NCBI GenBank assembly: GCA_910577635.1
Contig: CAJTNR010000011.1
Location: 1 to 64,000, forward strand
Source of the DNA: an uncultured Vampirovibrio sp.
GTDB taxonomy: Bacteria > Cyanobacteriota > Vampirovibrionia > Gastranaerophilales > Gastranaerophilaceae
DNA length: 64,000 nucleotides
Direction: 5' to 3'
Of the stretch, positions 1-8,960 are shown in pieces (position 1 is the stretch's first letter; each line of letters opens with the position of its first letter). The notes beneath the pieces are model-generated. The model had not been told where the DNA came from. It saw nothing but the letters and a program-made list of their open reading frames with translations, and searched no databases. A program made the translations under genes and the position numbers.

Positions 1-2
1 CT

Positions 3-173
3 ATTTGTGATAATTATGGATGTAGAAGTATTAACAAAGCACTTGTTCTGACTCTTGCTGAAAAATATCTAAGACAAGAAAATTTGAATTACGTTACGAC
101 TTTGCTTGAAATTCACTGTTTCTTTATTTTATTTCCGTGTTCATCCAGGTTTTTTGAGATATTAAATAAATCA
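3..173 (+). CDS. Possible C-terminal end of a gene entering from the left
   Basis: This is an open frame without a start that enters from the window edge. Its first ~37 codons have a plausible protein-like composition (a CDNYGC segment, then an amphipathic helix with AEKYLRQENLNY). The last ~20 codons look non-coding and overlap the opposite-strand small ORF that begins downstream. No family recognised. It could be a genuine C-terminus or a truncated remnant in an accessory region. Confidence 0.2.
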
Positions 174-349
174 TAATACAATTTATCTGATTCTTTTTCT
201 AAATATTCCATTATAGGAAAAATATTTTCTATTTCTTCAATATCTCGAAATTTTTTACAAAAAGAAAATACAACCACACAAGTATTATAAATATTTTTTG
301 CAATTCTATAATTTTTTCTAAATCTTTCCTTATCTATTCTCATTTCCAT
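113..349 (-). CDS. Small hypothetical protein, 78 aa
   Basis: A 78-residue, charged, mostly helical protein of unknown function. It has no signal peptide and no convincing membrane segment. There is no strong Shine-Dalgarno sequence before either of its two candidate ATG codons (residues 1 and 3). It sits alone at the edge of an accessory region next to an ORF6N pseudogene. I recognise no family. The amino-acid composition is credible for a real gene but that is the only support. Confidence 0.4.
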   Translation of the reverse strand: MEMRIDKERFRKNYRIAKNIYNTCVVVFSFCKKFRDIEEIENIFPIMEYLEKESDKLYYDLFNISKNLDEHGNKIKKQ

Positions 350-530
350 TTTTTCTACCCGCTTTCATAACTATTCAACATTTGCTATTATATAAAGTTT
401 GAAAAAAATTTCTATCAAAAATCAATCATGCTGCTTCGGCGAAATTTTAATATTGGCGGGCTTTTCGGCTCTGGGCTTGAAAAAATACAGCTATAAAATT
501 TTTTAAACTGCAAAAAAATTTTAAAATTAT

Positions 531-760
531 AATCATAATTCAGACCTTGCAAAACTGTATGCAGTACCAACGCACAGATTAAACGAATCAGTGAAAAGAA
601 ACATAAGGCGCTTTCCCGCTAACTTTATGTTTCAACTTACAAAAGAGGAGTATCAAAACCAAAAAAAGGCGGGCGCAGATTTATGCCCTATGTTTTTACA
701 GAACAAGGTGCTGCAATGCTATCGTCTGTATTGAACTCCAGACAAGATGTTGAATTTCCA
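531..760 (+). pseudogene. ORF6N (phage antirepressor-type) domain remnant
   Basis: Two frames together spell the start of an ORF6N domain. From about 531 one frame gives DLAKLYAVPTHRLNESVKRN followed by RRFPANFMFQLTKEEY, which matches the conserved ORF6N pattern (DLA-LYGV-T--LN--VKRN---FP-DFMFQLT-EE). Around 685 the frame breaks, and a different frame continues with YVFTEQGAAMLSSVLNS, the next conserved ORF6N block. The domain is therefore frameshifted and its C-terminal half is missing. ORF6N/KilA-N proteins are typical of phages and mobile islands, so this is a scar of mobile DNA beside the defence-like genes. Confidence 0.75.
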
Positions 761-1010
761 AACTCAATATTATTTTTCGGACCAATTATCAGAAGATAAA
801 GAGCCCTTAACAATTGTTTTTAATACCCAGGATTCTTCAGATATAGACAGTGCGTTTTTAAAAAACAAAAGAAGAATTCCCCTAAAGCTAAAGATCAATG
901 ATTTAACATTAGGACAAAAGAAAGATTGGAAATTTTATCTTGACCCGTTTAGTGCAAAGCAGAATTTAGCAATTTTTCATACTTTATCAGTATTTATCAC
1001 AATAGGTTAG
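747..1010 (+). CDS. Doubtful ORF, 87 aa, after the ORF6N remnant
   Basis: This open frame starts inside the last ORF6N block in another frame. Its central part (about residues 14-70, charged and hydrophilic) has protein-like composition, but there is no ribosome binding site in front of the ATG. It may be the remains of a second decayed gene joined to the ORF6N scar by deletion. No family recognised. Confidence 0.2.
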   Translation: MLNFQTQYYFSDQLSEDKEPLTIVFNTQDSSDIDSAFLKNKRRIPLKLKINDLTLGQKKDWKFYLDPFSAKQNLAIFHTLSVFITIG

Positions 1011-1294
1011 AATTACTTATTTACTTATCCGTGAAGCTCTTTTTGGTTTGTTATCCATTGTTGCTTTTTATCATAATTTATCAGAATTCTTGCAACAAAA
1101 TGGTAACAAAATTTTATTTTACCGCATCCCTCCCTCCTTTTGGAAATTACCTACAACTTCATACACACGCGGGAAGGGGAGGGGATTTCTTCTATTATAG
1201 CTCTCATCAATCGGAGTTATAGAAAAATTCCGTATTTTGATAAAATTTAACTGAACTTGGTATGAGATTGAAATACTGTAGCAAATTGTTTAAC
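1011..1294. other. Intergenic stretch, no gene seen
   Basis: I see no convincing coding frame here. The one notable element is a C-rich patch near 1130 and a G-rich patch near 1170-1190 (three G-runs in the + strand). These are partly complementary and could form a weak hairpin or be the decayed end of a mobile element. Confidence 0.3.
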
Positions 1295-1363
1295 CTTATT
1301 TCAGTTTTAATTGTTAAATTGAAATAACCGTGCTATAATAAACATGTTATTTCAATTTAGGAG
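1295..1363 (+). promoter_or_regulatory. fic promoter with palindromic operator and SD
   Basis: A good sigma-70-type promoter is visible: -35 TTGTTA (1311-1316), a 17-bp spacer, and -10 TATAAT (1334-1339). A perfect 13-bp inverted repeat, AAATTGAAATAAC (1316-1328) and GTTATTTCAATTT (1346-1358), brackets the -10. A third, near-identical half-site lies at 1295-1307. The Shine-Dalgarno TAGGAG follows directly. A dimeric repressor bound here would block RNA polymerase. The winged-helix-like C-terminus of the Fic protein is an obvious candidate binder, but that is inference. Confidence 0.75.
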
Positions 1364-1368
1364 TTAGT

Positions 1369-2508
1369 ATGAATAGAGCAGGAACATATAAAAATAATCT
1401 ATCAGGTGATATGGCATACAAATCATTCTTGCCTGCAGTTTTGCCACCAAAACCACCAATTGAATTGACGCAGGAAATTGTTGAAATTCTTGTAAAGGCA
1501 AATAAACAACTGGCTTTACTTGAAGGAATTGCCACAAGGATTCCAAATATGGATTTGTTCATCTCTATGTATGTCAGAAAAGAAGCTTTAATGTCATCGC
1601 AAATTGAAGGTACGCAAGCAACTTTAGAAGATATTTTAGACCCGTGCTTAGAAGAAAATACTAACAGACGTGTAGGTGATGTTGTAAACTATGTAAAAGC
1701 AACTGATTACGCAATCAACAGATTGAAGGAATTACCTTTATGCAATCGCTTAATAAAAGAAGCTCACGAAATTTTATTACAAGGTGTTAGAGGACAAAAT
1801 AAAAGCCCAGGAGAATTTCGTCATTCTCAAAATTGGATAGGTGCTGCAGGTTGTAATTTACAAAATGCAAGATTTGTCCCACCCTCAGTTGAAGATATGA
1901 AACAAGCAATGTCTGATTTAGAAAAATATATTAATGAAGACGATACTCTTGATGTGCTTATTCGTGCCGGATTAATTCATTATCAGTTTGAAACTATTCA
2001 TCCATTCTTAGACGGAAATGGTAGAATCGGGCGCCTTTTAATTACTTTATTTTTGATGGAAAAGAAAGTTTTAAGCACTCCGGCTTTGTATATTTCTTAT
2101 TTTTTAAAGAAAAATCGTATTGAGTATTATGACCGGATGAGTGAAGTTCGATTAAAAGGTAATTACGAACAATGGATTAAGTTCTTCTTAGAAGCAGTTT
2201 ATGAATCAGCAAAAGACGCAACTGAAACGATTGATAAGTTAGTTGCTTTACATGATATAAATTGTGCTGCAATAGAGCAACTGGGACGCCGTGCTAAAAA
2301 CGCAAAACGAGTTTTTGAGTACTTGGAAGCTAATCCTATAATTGAAATTCAAAAAACTTGTAAAGAGCTAGGAATTGCCTTTAATACGATGTCTAGTATA
2401 GTAAAAGACCTAACTAATATCGGAGTCCTGGAACAAACCTCAACACAATCAAGAAATAGAACTTTTGCATATAAAGAATATTTGGAAATCTTGAAAGAAG
2501 GAACCTAG
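1369..2508 (+). CDS. Fic family protein (putative AMPylase)
   Basis: A Fic-domain protein of 379 residues that would transfer AMP (or another nucleotide moiety) from a nucleotide to a target protein side chain. The catalytic motif HPFLDGNGRIGR is intact at residues 211-222. The self-inhibitory motif [S/T]xxxE[G/N] is present upstream as SSQIEG (76-81), which places it in the class with an N-terminal inhibitory helix. The last ~80 residues look like a winged-helix DNA-binding domain, as is common in this Fic architecture. It has its own promoter with a palindromic operator. Its stop codon shares the tetranucleotide CTAG with the stop of the convergent radical SAM gene. Target unknown. In this setting it may be a toxin-like or regulatory partner of the neighbouring island genes, but nothing proves a link. 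Confidence 0.9.
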   Translation: MNRAGTYKNNLSGDMAYKSFLPAVLPPKPPIELTQEIVEILVKANKQLALLEGIATRIPNMDLFISMYVRKEALMSSQIEGTQATLEDILDPCLEENTNRRVGDVVNYVKATDYAINRLKELPLCNRLIKEAHEILLQGVRGQNKSPGEFRHSQNWIGAAGCNLQNARFVPPSVEDMKQAMSDLEKYINEDDTLDVLIRAGLIHYQFETIHPFLDGNGRIGRLLITLFLMEKKVLSTPALYISYFLKKNRIEYYDRMSEVRLKGNYEQWIKFFLEAVYESAKDATETIDKLVALHDINCAAIEQLGRRAKNAKRVFEYLEANPIIEIQKTCKELGIAFNTMSSIVKDLTNIGVLEQTSTQSRNRTFAYKEYLEILKEGT

Positions 2509-4400
2509 ATTTTGAGTAGTTCCTTCTCTTCTATAGAAGTTCTGTTTAAGATTTCTGGATCAAAATCTTTTGATATGGTGTAATATTGCAATACTTTGAA
2601 TACTTGAGGATATTTTCTATATTCTTGAATATTTTCAAATTTATTAGAATGTATTACCTTATTAGCTATTTCTCTTTCTGAATCTATTAAACTGCAATAA
2701 TCACCCCACCATCTATCAGTCCAACCAGACTCTTTGAATTTCATTCTATATATGATAAATGTTTCTGGCATATATAAAATTTTCCTAAAACCTTCAATAT
2801 TGTCACCAAAAGCTTCATTGAAAAAGCTTTTACCAGTTCCAATTTTACCTTTTGTAGAATTTAGCACAGCCTGAATAGCACGTATATACTTGCGATTCCA
2901 ATGAGTACCAATATATTCTCTATTTTGAAAATATTTAGGATCCATTATCGGATGATATTTCATAGGGAAAGAATAAATTCTAACGCCTAGTTCATCAGAT
3001 AAATCAACATTAATTTTTAATCTTTCATATAGTTCTTCAGGTTTGTCTTCAAAATTGTATAATATGTAATTTGAAAGATGTTTTATTTTATGTTTAGCAG
3101 CTAGTCTTATAGCTTTTTCATATATTTCTCGTAATTTCCAATTATCAAACGCAATCCTCAAAGGATGAATTGCTATTTCGCTTAATCTTTTCATTTTTTG
3201 ATCAGTCATTAATCTAGCATCTAGCCCTTGATTAAAATCGACATACCTATTCATTTTAGACTTTAAACGTTTTTTCTCGTATAAATCTTTATATTCTTTA
3301 TAGACTTCATAGATATCGTTTTCAGTTGCTGTATATTCATTAAGCATATAATGTTCTTTTAATGTATCAAACAATTTTTGCTTTTCATCTCCATGCAATC
3401 TATCTAAAAATTCTATAAATAAACGCGTTGATTTTCTAATATATGCTTTTTTATTATAACCATCCTTAATTCGTCTTACTGCAATATCCAAATAATTTGA
3501 TCTCTCAAATTGAGCACCTTTACAAAAACCAGCGTCTTTAATTTCTTTAATTATATCTTCGAATTTTTCAGAGGCTAAAACATTATTATCTAACAATAAA
3601 AGATTTTTTTGTTCTCCAAACATTTTTCTTGTTGCTTCTATCTTATCTCCTATTGTAAGCATATTTTCATACTTGGGTTCTATAATTGGAACTGCGCAGA
3701 ATTTACATTTATTTACACAACCTCTTGACATGTAACCATAATAAGAACCCATTTCAGGATATTTATAATCAATTTCTTCTAATATAGAATAATCCAATGG
3801 CAGTTCATCAATTATGTAATCATTGTCATCATAAATACCAGGCTTATTTAATAAACCAATATCTGGTTTAACACCAGTAGCAGCTTCAAATTCTTTAGAA
3901 ACAACTGATGCTAAAACACCACCAGCCCTAACATTTTTTACATCTTTGACAATCTTTTTTGCAAACTCAACCGTTTCAATAGTTTGCTTCCAATAAAATG
4001 TAAACAATGTTGTCACAAGCACTCTATCCCAACGAGGATTTTTAAAGTAGTCCTTTTGTGTATAATATTTTCTGAAATATTTGCATGACAACTCTGTAAG
4101 TTTAGAATTTTTTTTGCTTTTTTCGATAATAAGTTTTAGGGTGTCATCATGCCCATATTTTATATAATCTTTGATTTCAAAATAATAATGTCTCCATATA
4201 ATATTTGAATCTATATCTGTAAATTTCTTAATGGCGTCTTCTGTTATTTCTTGTATTACAAAGTCGTTCAAGCTCCCTTTATAAAAATGAACGTCATCAC
4301 CTAATAATCTATGATATGTTGATATTTTCATTAATCCTATTGGAGGATATTTATTTTTGTAATTTGGTTCTAATAATAATATCTTTCTCTTCTTTTCCAT
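2505..4400 (-). CDS. Radical SAM protein with B12-binding-like N-terminus, last gene of the HerA/NurA operon
   Basis: A 631-residue radical S-adenosylmethionine enzyme. The [4Fe-4S]-binding CxxxCxxC motif is C228, C232 and C235 (GCVNKCKFC). The N-terminus (LLLEPNYKNKYPPIGLMKIS, residues 8-27) resembles the start of the B12-binding domain of B12-dependent radical SAM proteins, although no DxHxxG cobalamin-ligand motif was seen. A ~190-residue region from about 236 to 430 carries an extra helical insertion. The ATG directly abuts the stop codon of the upstream GHKL ATPase gene, so the two are almost certainly translated together. The substrate is unknown. It could modify a nucleotide, DNA, or one of its partner proteins. 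Radical SAM enzymes occur in antiviral defence (viperins), but this protein does not look like a viperin. Confidence 0.85.
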   Translation of the reverse strand: MEKKRKILLLEPNYKNKYPPIGLMKISTYHRLLGDDVHFYKGSLNDFVIQEITEDAIKKFTDIDSNIIWRHYYFEIKDYIKYGHDDTLKLIIEKSKKNSKLTELSCKYFRKYYTQKDYFKNPRWDRVLVTTLFTFYWKQTIETVEFAKKIVKDVKNVRAGGVLASVVSKEFEAATGVKPDIGLLNKPGIYDDNDYIIDELPLDYSILEEIDYKYPEMGSYYGYMSRGCVNKCKFCAVPIIEPKYENMLTIGDKIEATRKMFGEQKNLLLLDNNVLASEKFEDIIKEIKDAGFCKGAQFERSNYLDIAVRRIKDGYNKKAYIRKSTRLFIEFLDRLHGDEKQKLFDTLKEHYMLNEYTATENDIYEVYKEYKDLYEKKRLKSKMNRYVDFNQGLDARLMTDQKMKRLSEIAIHPLRIAFDNWKLREIYEKAIRLAAKHKIKHLSNYILYNFEDKPEELYERLKINVDLSDELGVRIYSFPMKYHPIMDPKYFQNREYIGTHWNRKYIRAIQAVLNSTKGKIGTGKSFFNEAFGDNIEGFRKILYMPETFIIYRMKFKESGWTDRWWGDYCSLIDSEREIANKVIHSNKFENIQEYRKYPQVFKVLQYYTISKDFDPEILNRTSIEEKELLKI

Positions 4401-5957
4401 CTAACTAAACTCTTCTTCAATTTTTTGTTTTACGCATTCTGCTGTTTCGGGATCTAATATTTTGTTTAAAATATCATATACCTTACTTATCAATTTTCTT
4501 TGTTCTCTATTTAACTTATTAAGTTTATTTGAACGATATACTTTCTTATTATTTTGATTTTGTTCTATTTGAATTTCTGGAATTTCATCAAGATCATTAC
4601 CATAATCTTTTTTTATAAAAGTTACCACATTTTTAAGAATTTTGTTTTCCTCTGCTTTTTTATCTATATTTTCAGATATTTTTTTTGCTTTTTCAGCATT
4701 GTTCTTTAGTTCTTCTAAATATTTTAATTCTTTTTGCTGTTCCTCGGCATTAACAAATAAGCCTGTTTGTGATTTTTCTTCATATTCTTGTTTTTTTTGA
4801 ATATATTCATTTTGTTTTTTTATCGCATTTTTTTGGTCATTGGCTAAATGATATAAATTATACAAACTATTAAAATATTCTCTCAATTTAGCTTCAAGTT
4901 CCAACAATGTTTCGTTATTATTGAAATAATCACGTCTTGCATTAGGAATCAGTTCTGGGTGCATAGCATGAACTTCACCTATAAAATATCCATTACCACG
5001 AGTTTCCTTATGCAAAAAACTTAATGTATCTGAATTTCCAAGTTGAATATTTGATTTTTTTAATCTTATACAACGTTGAGGATTATTTTTTTCTGGAATA
5101 CATTTGTCAAATTTAGATATACCAACCCAACTCCAAGCTAATAATTCTCCTACTTTATTGTAAAATTCACGATAATCAATATCACTTATCTTGTCATAAC
5201 AAGTGCCGTTTGTATCGATTAAACTATTTTGATAAGTTTTGTAGATTGAATCATTATTAATAAATACATTATATGTATCCAATGTTTTATTATGATAAGA
5301 CATTTCTTCTCGAATTTTACCACTTAATAAAAATATTGTTTTATTAAAATCTACTGGAGCAACCTGACTTAAATATTCTCTGATAAGATCCTTGTCCAGT
5401 AGATTATTATTACTTTCCTTTACATCAACCAAGCTAACTTTAAAATAATGCTCATTACTCTTTTCACTTTCTGTTTTTAAATTTACTATTCTATCAATAA
5501 CTGATGCAGCGTCAGACTTGTCCTTAGGATCATTCAAAATTTTATGAAGCAAATCAGCATCCCATGTCATTATTGTTTTAATGTCTTCTCCATACGCACT
5601 TGTTTCAAAAACCAGTTTTTTACAATAAGCAAGTCCACCTAATCTACCAATACCTCTAAATCCTTTATTAATATTTTTATCTTTCATCGAATCAGCAACA
5701 TTATCCAATAGCGAGACTGCATCAACTTGTGAAATCCCAGTTGCATTATCTTCAATTGTTATTATACGAAGTTGAGGATTGATATTAATCAATATTTTAG
5801 CATTTTGTTTATCTACAATATTTTGCTGAATCGCCAAATCTATAGCATCTGCAGAATTTTGTACATATTCTCTATATATAAATTTAGAATCAGTGTACAT
5901 GCCGGAAGTCAAATTTTCTAATATATTTTTACCAATTTTATATGTTTCAACTGTCAT
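4401..5957 (-). CDS. GHKL (Hsp90/MutL-type) ATPase
   Basis: A 518-residue protein with an N-terminal Hsp90-like ATPase fold. The N-box is EYVQNSADAID (E30, N34, D37). The G1 motif is DNATG (70-74), and the G2 motif is GFRGIGRLGG (99-108). The C-terminal third is a long lysine/glutamate-rich coiled coil (about residues 365-440) followed by a basic tail. ATP binding presumably opens and closes a dimer clamp, as in Hsp90 and MutL. It lies 13 bp after herA and abuts the radical SAM gene, in the middle of a four-gene operon. GHKL ATPases are frequent parts of multi-gene anti-phage systems. I do not recognise this exact set of partners as a named system. Confidence 0.85.
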   Translation of the reverse strand: MTVETYKIGKNILENLTSGMYTDSKFIYREYVQNSADAIDLAIQQNIVDKQNAKILININPQLRIITIEDNATGISQVDAVSLLDNVADSMKDKNINKGFRGIGRLGGLAYCKKLVFETSAYGEDIKTIMTWDADLLHKILNDPKDKSDAASVIDRIVNLKTESEKSNEHYFKVSLVDVKESNNNLLDKDLIREYLSQVAPVDFNKTIFLLSGKIREEMSYHNKTLDTYNVFINNDSIYKTYQNSLIDTNGTCYDKISDIDYREFYNKVGELLAWSWVGISKFDKCIPEKNNPQRCIRLKKSNIQLGNSDTLSFLHKETRGNGYFIGEVHAMHPELIPNARRDYFNNNETLLELEAKLREYFNSLYNLYHLANDQKNAIKKQNEYIQKKQEYEEKSQTGLFVNAEEQQKELKYLEELKNNAEKAKKISENIDKKAEENKILKNVVTFIKKDYGNDLDEIPEIQIEQNQNNKKVYRSNKLNKLNREQRKLISKVYDILNKILDPETAECVKQKIEEEFS

Positions 5958-5970
5958 AATATACCTTTCA

Positions 5971-7632
5971 TTATTTATGTTGTTTATATATTGGCTCTGG
6001 AAATTTTATACTTAATAATGAATTAAACATTGGGTTTTGAATTACATATTCTCCTTGTTTAAGTCTTGTCATCATACTTTGGTATACTTTAGGAACGAAT
6101 GAATAGTCTTTTTTAGATGCTTCTATTGAATTTGTTCTTCCATAAGCATGAGTTGAACAATTTCCAGTTACTCGATCATGTATTGCACTTCTAAATTGTT
6201 CTGCCGCAAATAAAACAATCCCTAATGATCTACCACGTTCTGCGATATCAATTATCTGTCTTAAAATAGGTGAACTTTTAGGAACATCTTTTGATGCGTA
6301 TTTATTTAATTCATCAATGAAAATAACTATTCTAGGAGGATTCTCTTTTTCATAATCACCTAATTTTAAATTATAAATTGCTCGCATAACATTACCAAAG
6401 ACAAAAGCTTGCATATCTTCTTCTTGTTTGGCAATATCTACAACATAAATCTCATGTTTCTTAATTTCCTTAATTGCATCTTCAAGACGAATTTCGTCTT
6501 TTTCTGGAACAGCTCTATTTGCAAATAAATTCGCACTTGTTCCATTTTTTAAGTATTTTGAAATTATTCTTTTGAATTTTCTCCAACTTGAAATAGTAAT
6601 TTCTCTATCTCCTCCTTTAATTCCTGCTTGGCATTTAGTTTGTACATGTTCAAGAAAATCTTCCCAGCCTTGGCAATCATTAAATTTATCTTGACCAGAC
6701 ATTATATAATTAATGATAGAATCCATTGTTTGATTTGGATCATCAATGTTCGAAAATAATAAATCTAAATTTTCTTTATCTTGTTCATATATAAATTTGT
6801 ATTTTTTTGCTTTATTGCATTGTAATTGATCTTCTAGTAATTCTTTACCATATGTACCTTCATTATTTCCTTCATATGGGTAAAAATATTTAACATTTTT
6901 GAATGGTTCAGCATTTAAACCAAGTTCTATATATTCTTTTTCAATTTGATTTAATTTCTTTGTATCATACTGAGCTTTCATATCAATCGATAACAGGTCT
7001 TTGCCTTTTACATTAAGAAAAACAAATGCAACATTCTCATCTTCAGCGATTGCTTTATCTTGAATAGATTTCAATAAAAACATTGCATAAGAAGTTTTGG
7101 CTGCTAATCCTGATATGCCTGATATATTTAAATGAGCGCCTTCTGGTCCAATTAAAAATTCAGAATTTAATTTTACTGGTAGTTTAACTTTGTCACTATC
7201 AGAATCTGTATTGCTATACATTTCAAGATAACCGCAAGTAATAGGATTCTTGACATCTTTCAATCCTAGAGCAGCTTCTATTTCGGATTCAGTTGCAAGG
7301 TAAACTTGAGCATCATTTTGAACTGGAATATATATGTCTTTATCATTATAACAAAATTTTGCTTTTACATAGTTCATGCCAATACGAAGAGTATTTGGCC
7401 TTGTTTCTGCATTTCCGAAATCACTTGAAATATAATTGTTTAAATATCCAGCAGAATCAGTAATATGAAATATCTCTTGTATCACTCCATATGTATGACT
7501 ACCATTTATATGATTAACTTTTATTACGTCAAAAGGATTTAAAATTAAATTTACGTCCGTCCAAAAATAGAATTCATCTATTGTTGTAGGATTATTTTCT
7601 GTTGCCGCAATTTTACCTATTAACTTACTCAT
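5971..7632 (-). CDS. HerA-like (DUF87) DNA-translocating ATPase
   Basis: A 553-residue HerA/FtsK-superfamily ATPase that would form a hexameric DNA pump. The N-terminal ~110 residues fit the HAS beta-barrel. Walker A lies at about 171-180 (SGISGLAAKT), Walker B is RIVIFIDELNK (434-444, D440 and E441), and the late conserved block GNCSTHAYGRTNS fits the HerA C-terminal motifs. The P-loop is unusual: the glycine before the lysine is alanine and the spacing is altered from GxxxxGK[ST]. The start codon is 9 bp after the end of the NurA reading frame, matching the conserved herA-nurA pairing known from archaea and some bacteria. HerA feeds DNA to NurA for end resection in archaea. In bacteria such pairs are also found in defence loci. 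Confidence 0.85.
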   Translation of the reverse strand: MSKLIGKIAATENNPTTIDEFYFWTDVNLILNPFDVIKVNHINGSHTYGVIQEIFHITDSAGYLNNYISSDFGNAETRPNTLRIGMNYVKAKFCYNDKDIYIPVQNDAQVYLATESEIEAALGLKDVKNPITCGYLEMYSNTDSDSDKVKLPVKLNSEFLIGPEGAHLNISGISGLAAKTSYAMFLLKSIQDKAIAEDENVAFVFLNVKGKDLLSIDMKAQYDTKKLNQIEKEYIELGLNAEPFKNVKYFYPYEGNNEGTYGKELLEDQLQCNKAKKYKFIYEQDKENLDLLFSNIDDPNQTMDSIINYIMSGQDKFNDCQGWEDFLEHVQTKCQAGIKGGDREITISSWRKFKRIISKYLKNGTSANLFANRAVPEKDEIRLEDAIKEIKKHEIYVVDIAKQEEDMQAFVFGNVMRAIYNLKLGDYEKENPPRIVIFIDELNKYASKDVPKSSPILRQIIDIAERGRSLGIVLFAAEQFRSAIHDRVTGNCSTHAYGRTNSIEASKKDYSFVPKVYQSMMTRLKQGEYVIQNPMFNSLLSIKFPEPIYKQHK

Positions 7633-7641
7633 AGTTACTCC

Positions 7642-8786
7642 TTAAAATATATTCAAGAAAAAAGTATTACTCATATACTGACTTTTTACAAATGTCTCAG
7701 TCAAATAAATTGGATATATATGATTTGCCCATCTATTATCATTACCATAACACACTGGATTACGTTCGTTTATTATATTAGCACTAATCATATCAACTTC
7801 ATTAGTATTTAAACCATGTTGTCGTTCAGAATCTTTCATTAAGATTTTTTCGACTTTTACTACACCGTCAAAAGGCTTTGACAATGTTTTGCAGATCTTA
7901 TGCGTACATACCAAACAGCAAATTGTTCTTGCCCTGTGTGTTCTGATTCATACATCGATGCAGGTGTTCTATGATATACAGGTAACTCTGCAATATCTTT
8001 TGCCATACTTGTATGATCTTTTTTCCTAACCAAAGAAGGGTTAAAGGATTTTGAAACACCTATTACTGCTGCATAATTATCTCTAATTGTCGTATATGAA
8101 TATTTGTTTGAACCATCGCCTTTGTATTCTTTATATTCTAATGATCCATCCTTAACCAAATAGGCTTCTTTGTTGAGAAAATTCTTTTTAGCTAATTCAG
8201 CAACCAATTCTTTTTCCAATTCAATCATTCGATCTTGCACTTTGGCAACTGCTAAATCTTTTGAATCTTTATCTTTTTTGGGAGTATAATACAAAATTTT
8301 GTCAATTGTAAATGATATTTTTAACTTATTTGATTGTTCATTTATTTTTGATCTAATATTTTCAAAATATTGATCATTTCTTATATTATCTGGATTGGCG
8401 TCACAAGGCAAAACTATAACATTCTCTTTTTTAAATTTAGCCATTTTAACTTGACGGTTTTTTCTTTCGCAACAACCTATACCAATCTGTCCTGTAATAA
8501 TAGGAAATACCTTGTGTCCATATGCTATATCATCTATTTTATATACGCGTCTAGATCCATCAAGAAAATATTTAAACAAAGGCTCTTCTTCTGAAATTTG
8601 TTTTGACAATTTCAATAAATCTATATATCCTTTTTGTTCTTCGGTTTCTCCACTACGCTTTACTATAATTTCTTTTTCATCTTTGTAGTCTAATGTAAAA
8701 TTTGACTCAGTATCAATAGAATATTTCTGTGAACGAAAACACTTCCCGTGAGTTTCATTTTCAATAATATTTAAAATCTCTTTCAT
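7642..8786 (-). pseudogene. nurA: NurA-like nuclease, split by a -1 frameshift
   Basis: The first frame (8786 down to 7860, 308 aa) carries NurA hallmarks: the acidic FLDGS motif (D76), VKDGS (D213) and IGVSKS (242-247), all expected around the two-metal nuclease site. After YVRI (residue 296, base 7899) that frame runs into 12 unrelated residues and a stop. The overlapping -1 frame continues as KICKTLSKPFDGVVKVEKI and ends with YPIYLTETFVKSQY, the usual C-terminal NurA block, stopping at 7642. Joined at 7899-7901 the product is about 381 residues, a normal NurA length. No slippery heptamer or downstream stem is evident, so a one-base deletion (real inactivation or an assembly error) is more likely than programmed frameshifting. 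First gene of the operon. Confidence 0.75.
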
Positions 8787-8960
8787 TCATAATGCTTTCT
8801 TGCATAACTGCAATTAATAACCTTGTATATAAATACTATCACAAAAATTACACATTTTAATATTAATATATACATATATTTTTCTAAGTTTCGCAACAAT
8901 TTATTTATAAATACATTAATATTTCTTTTTTCTCGCCATAATAATTTCAAAAGGGGAAGA

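Noticed and set aside
1131..1190. C-rich and G-rich patches as a G-quadruplex or transposon end
   Set aside because: Only three usable G-runs and imperfect complementarity; nothing else supports an element.
7890..7910. Programmed -1 frameshifting in the NurA gene
   Set aside because: There is no X-XXY-YYZ slippery site and no clear downstream stem or pseudoknot at the switch point, so a simple one-base deletion or sequencing error is the better explanation.
8823..8960. Longer start for the 113-codon form of the first small paralogue
   Set aside because: The extra N-terminus is I/F/N low complexity from AT-rich promoter DNA, the good SD precedes ATG 8961, and similarity to the paralogue begins after that start.
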